The translations under genes and the position numbers were made by a program. A stretch of 64,000 bases of DNA from Vulcanimicrobiota bacterium (GTDB taxonomy: Bacteria > Vulcanimicrobiota > Vulcanimicrobiia > Vulcanimicrobiales > Vulcanimicrobiaceae). The notes beneath the pieces are model-generated. The model had not been told where the DNA came from and made no database searches. It saw only the letters and a list, made by a program, of their open reading frames with translations. The DNA is taken from positions 222,132 to 286,131 of the forward strand of contig DAHUZB010000009.1 in NCBI GenBank assembly GCA_027306785.1, given 5' to 3'. Positions 63,717-64,000 of this stretch are shown piece by piece. Numbering within the stretch: position 1 is the stretch's first letter; every line of letters begins with the position of its first letter.

Positions 63717-64000
63717 CTAGGCTGCCGTACGGAACTCGACCCGAAAGAGGCGCTCGACGTACGCGTACAACCCCGCATCGACGCTTCGCAGGCGCCGCCG
63801 CGTCGCGCGGGGCCAGTGCGACATCGTATCGTTGACTTCGACATACGCGCGCAGCCCCTCGGCGAAATACTCGTCGATGCCGGTCGCGGCGTACGGCGTG
63901 ATAAAGCGCGTGGCGCTGCCGAAGAGCGTGCGCAGTTCGGGGTCGATGCCCGAGCGATAGACGCCGCCGCCGAGCGCACAGTCGAGCGCGTGGCCGAACT
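63717..64000 (-). CDS. C-terminal part of a possible zinc metalloprotease (cut by window edge)
   Basis: The last 94 codons of a protein whose start lies beyond the window. FGHALD, RFITPYAATGIDEYFAEGLRAYVEVND resembles the region after HExxH in anthrax-lethal-factor-like and MtfA-like zincins, where the Glu of EYFAEG binds zinc. The HExxH part is not in view, so the family is a guess. TAG stop at 63717-63719. Confidence 0.45.
   Translation of the reverse strand, partial: FGHALDCALGGGVYRSGIDPELRTLFGSATRFITPYAATGIDEYFAEGLRAYVEVNDTMSHWPRATRRRLRSVDAGLYAYVERLFRVEFRTAA

Noticed and set aside
1..64000. tRNA or rRNA genes
   Set aside because: I looked for clover-leaf end signatures and conserved T-loop sequence in the gaps and saw none; a covariance-model search would be needed to exclude them fully.

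Overview
This is a gene-dense, GC-rich chromosomal window. Most neighbouring genes overlap by 4 bases (ATGA/GTGA) and GTG or TTG starts are common. The cell is diderm: it has an RND pump with a TolC-like channel, a TonB-dependent receptor and a secretin. The FhaA / FHA / PP2C-like / SEDS cluster and TrmFO recall Gram-positive and Chloroflexota-type gene orders. That mixture would fit an uncultured lineage such as Candidatus Eremiobacterota (WPS-2). The assignment is inference; no rRNA or marker search was possible.

Region by region. 1-4.3 kb: the end of an RND efflux operon (pump, outer-membrane channel, adaptor). 4.3-10.1 kb: an inserted block bounded by two copies of the last 222 bp of the adaptor gene. 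It holds an internally deleted IS3-family element and a four-gene operon (metzincin-like lipoprotein, lipoprotein, secretin, membrane protein). 10.1-17.3 kb: amino-acid permeases, aldehyde dehydrogenases, a class III aminotransferase and MmsA. 17.3-20.2 kb: small accessory genes, including a Cys-rich lipoprotein with a possible toxin-like C-terminus split by a stop codon. 20.3-32.4 kb: a cysteine-synthase-type enzyme, a Tat-exported amine oxidase, a TonB receptor, a PucR regulator, and gabT, patA and an aldehyde dehydrogenase. Together with 10-17 kb this reads as an amine, omega-amino-acid and polyamine catabolic region. 32.4-36.7 kb: two VOC proteins, a TetR regulator, a BlaI/BlaR1-like pair and a PAP2-like protein. 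36.8-41.2 kb: dxs, secG and Opp/Dpp ATPases. 41.2-46.4 kb: a phosphodiesterase, a histone-H1-like protein, topA and trmFO. 46.3-58.5 kb: ppsA, hslVU, def, fmt, rsmB, then the FHA/PP2C-like/SEDS envelope cluster. 58.5-64 kb: a cytochrome c, a DOPA-dioxygenase-like enzyme, a GH64-like lipoprotein and small secreted or coiled-coil proteins.

Points most worth checking: the flanked secretin/metalloprotease block; patA, which seems to start at an ATT codon; a 61-bp alternating purine-pyrimidine (Z-DNA-prone) tract just upstream of an apparently leaderless topA; a dispersed palindromic repeat inserted in frame in trmFO and supplying the stop codons of two other genes; the split lipoprotein/toxin-like gene with a possible partner gene; and a PP2C-like protein that has lost its metal-binding aspartates.
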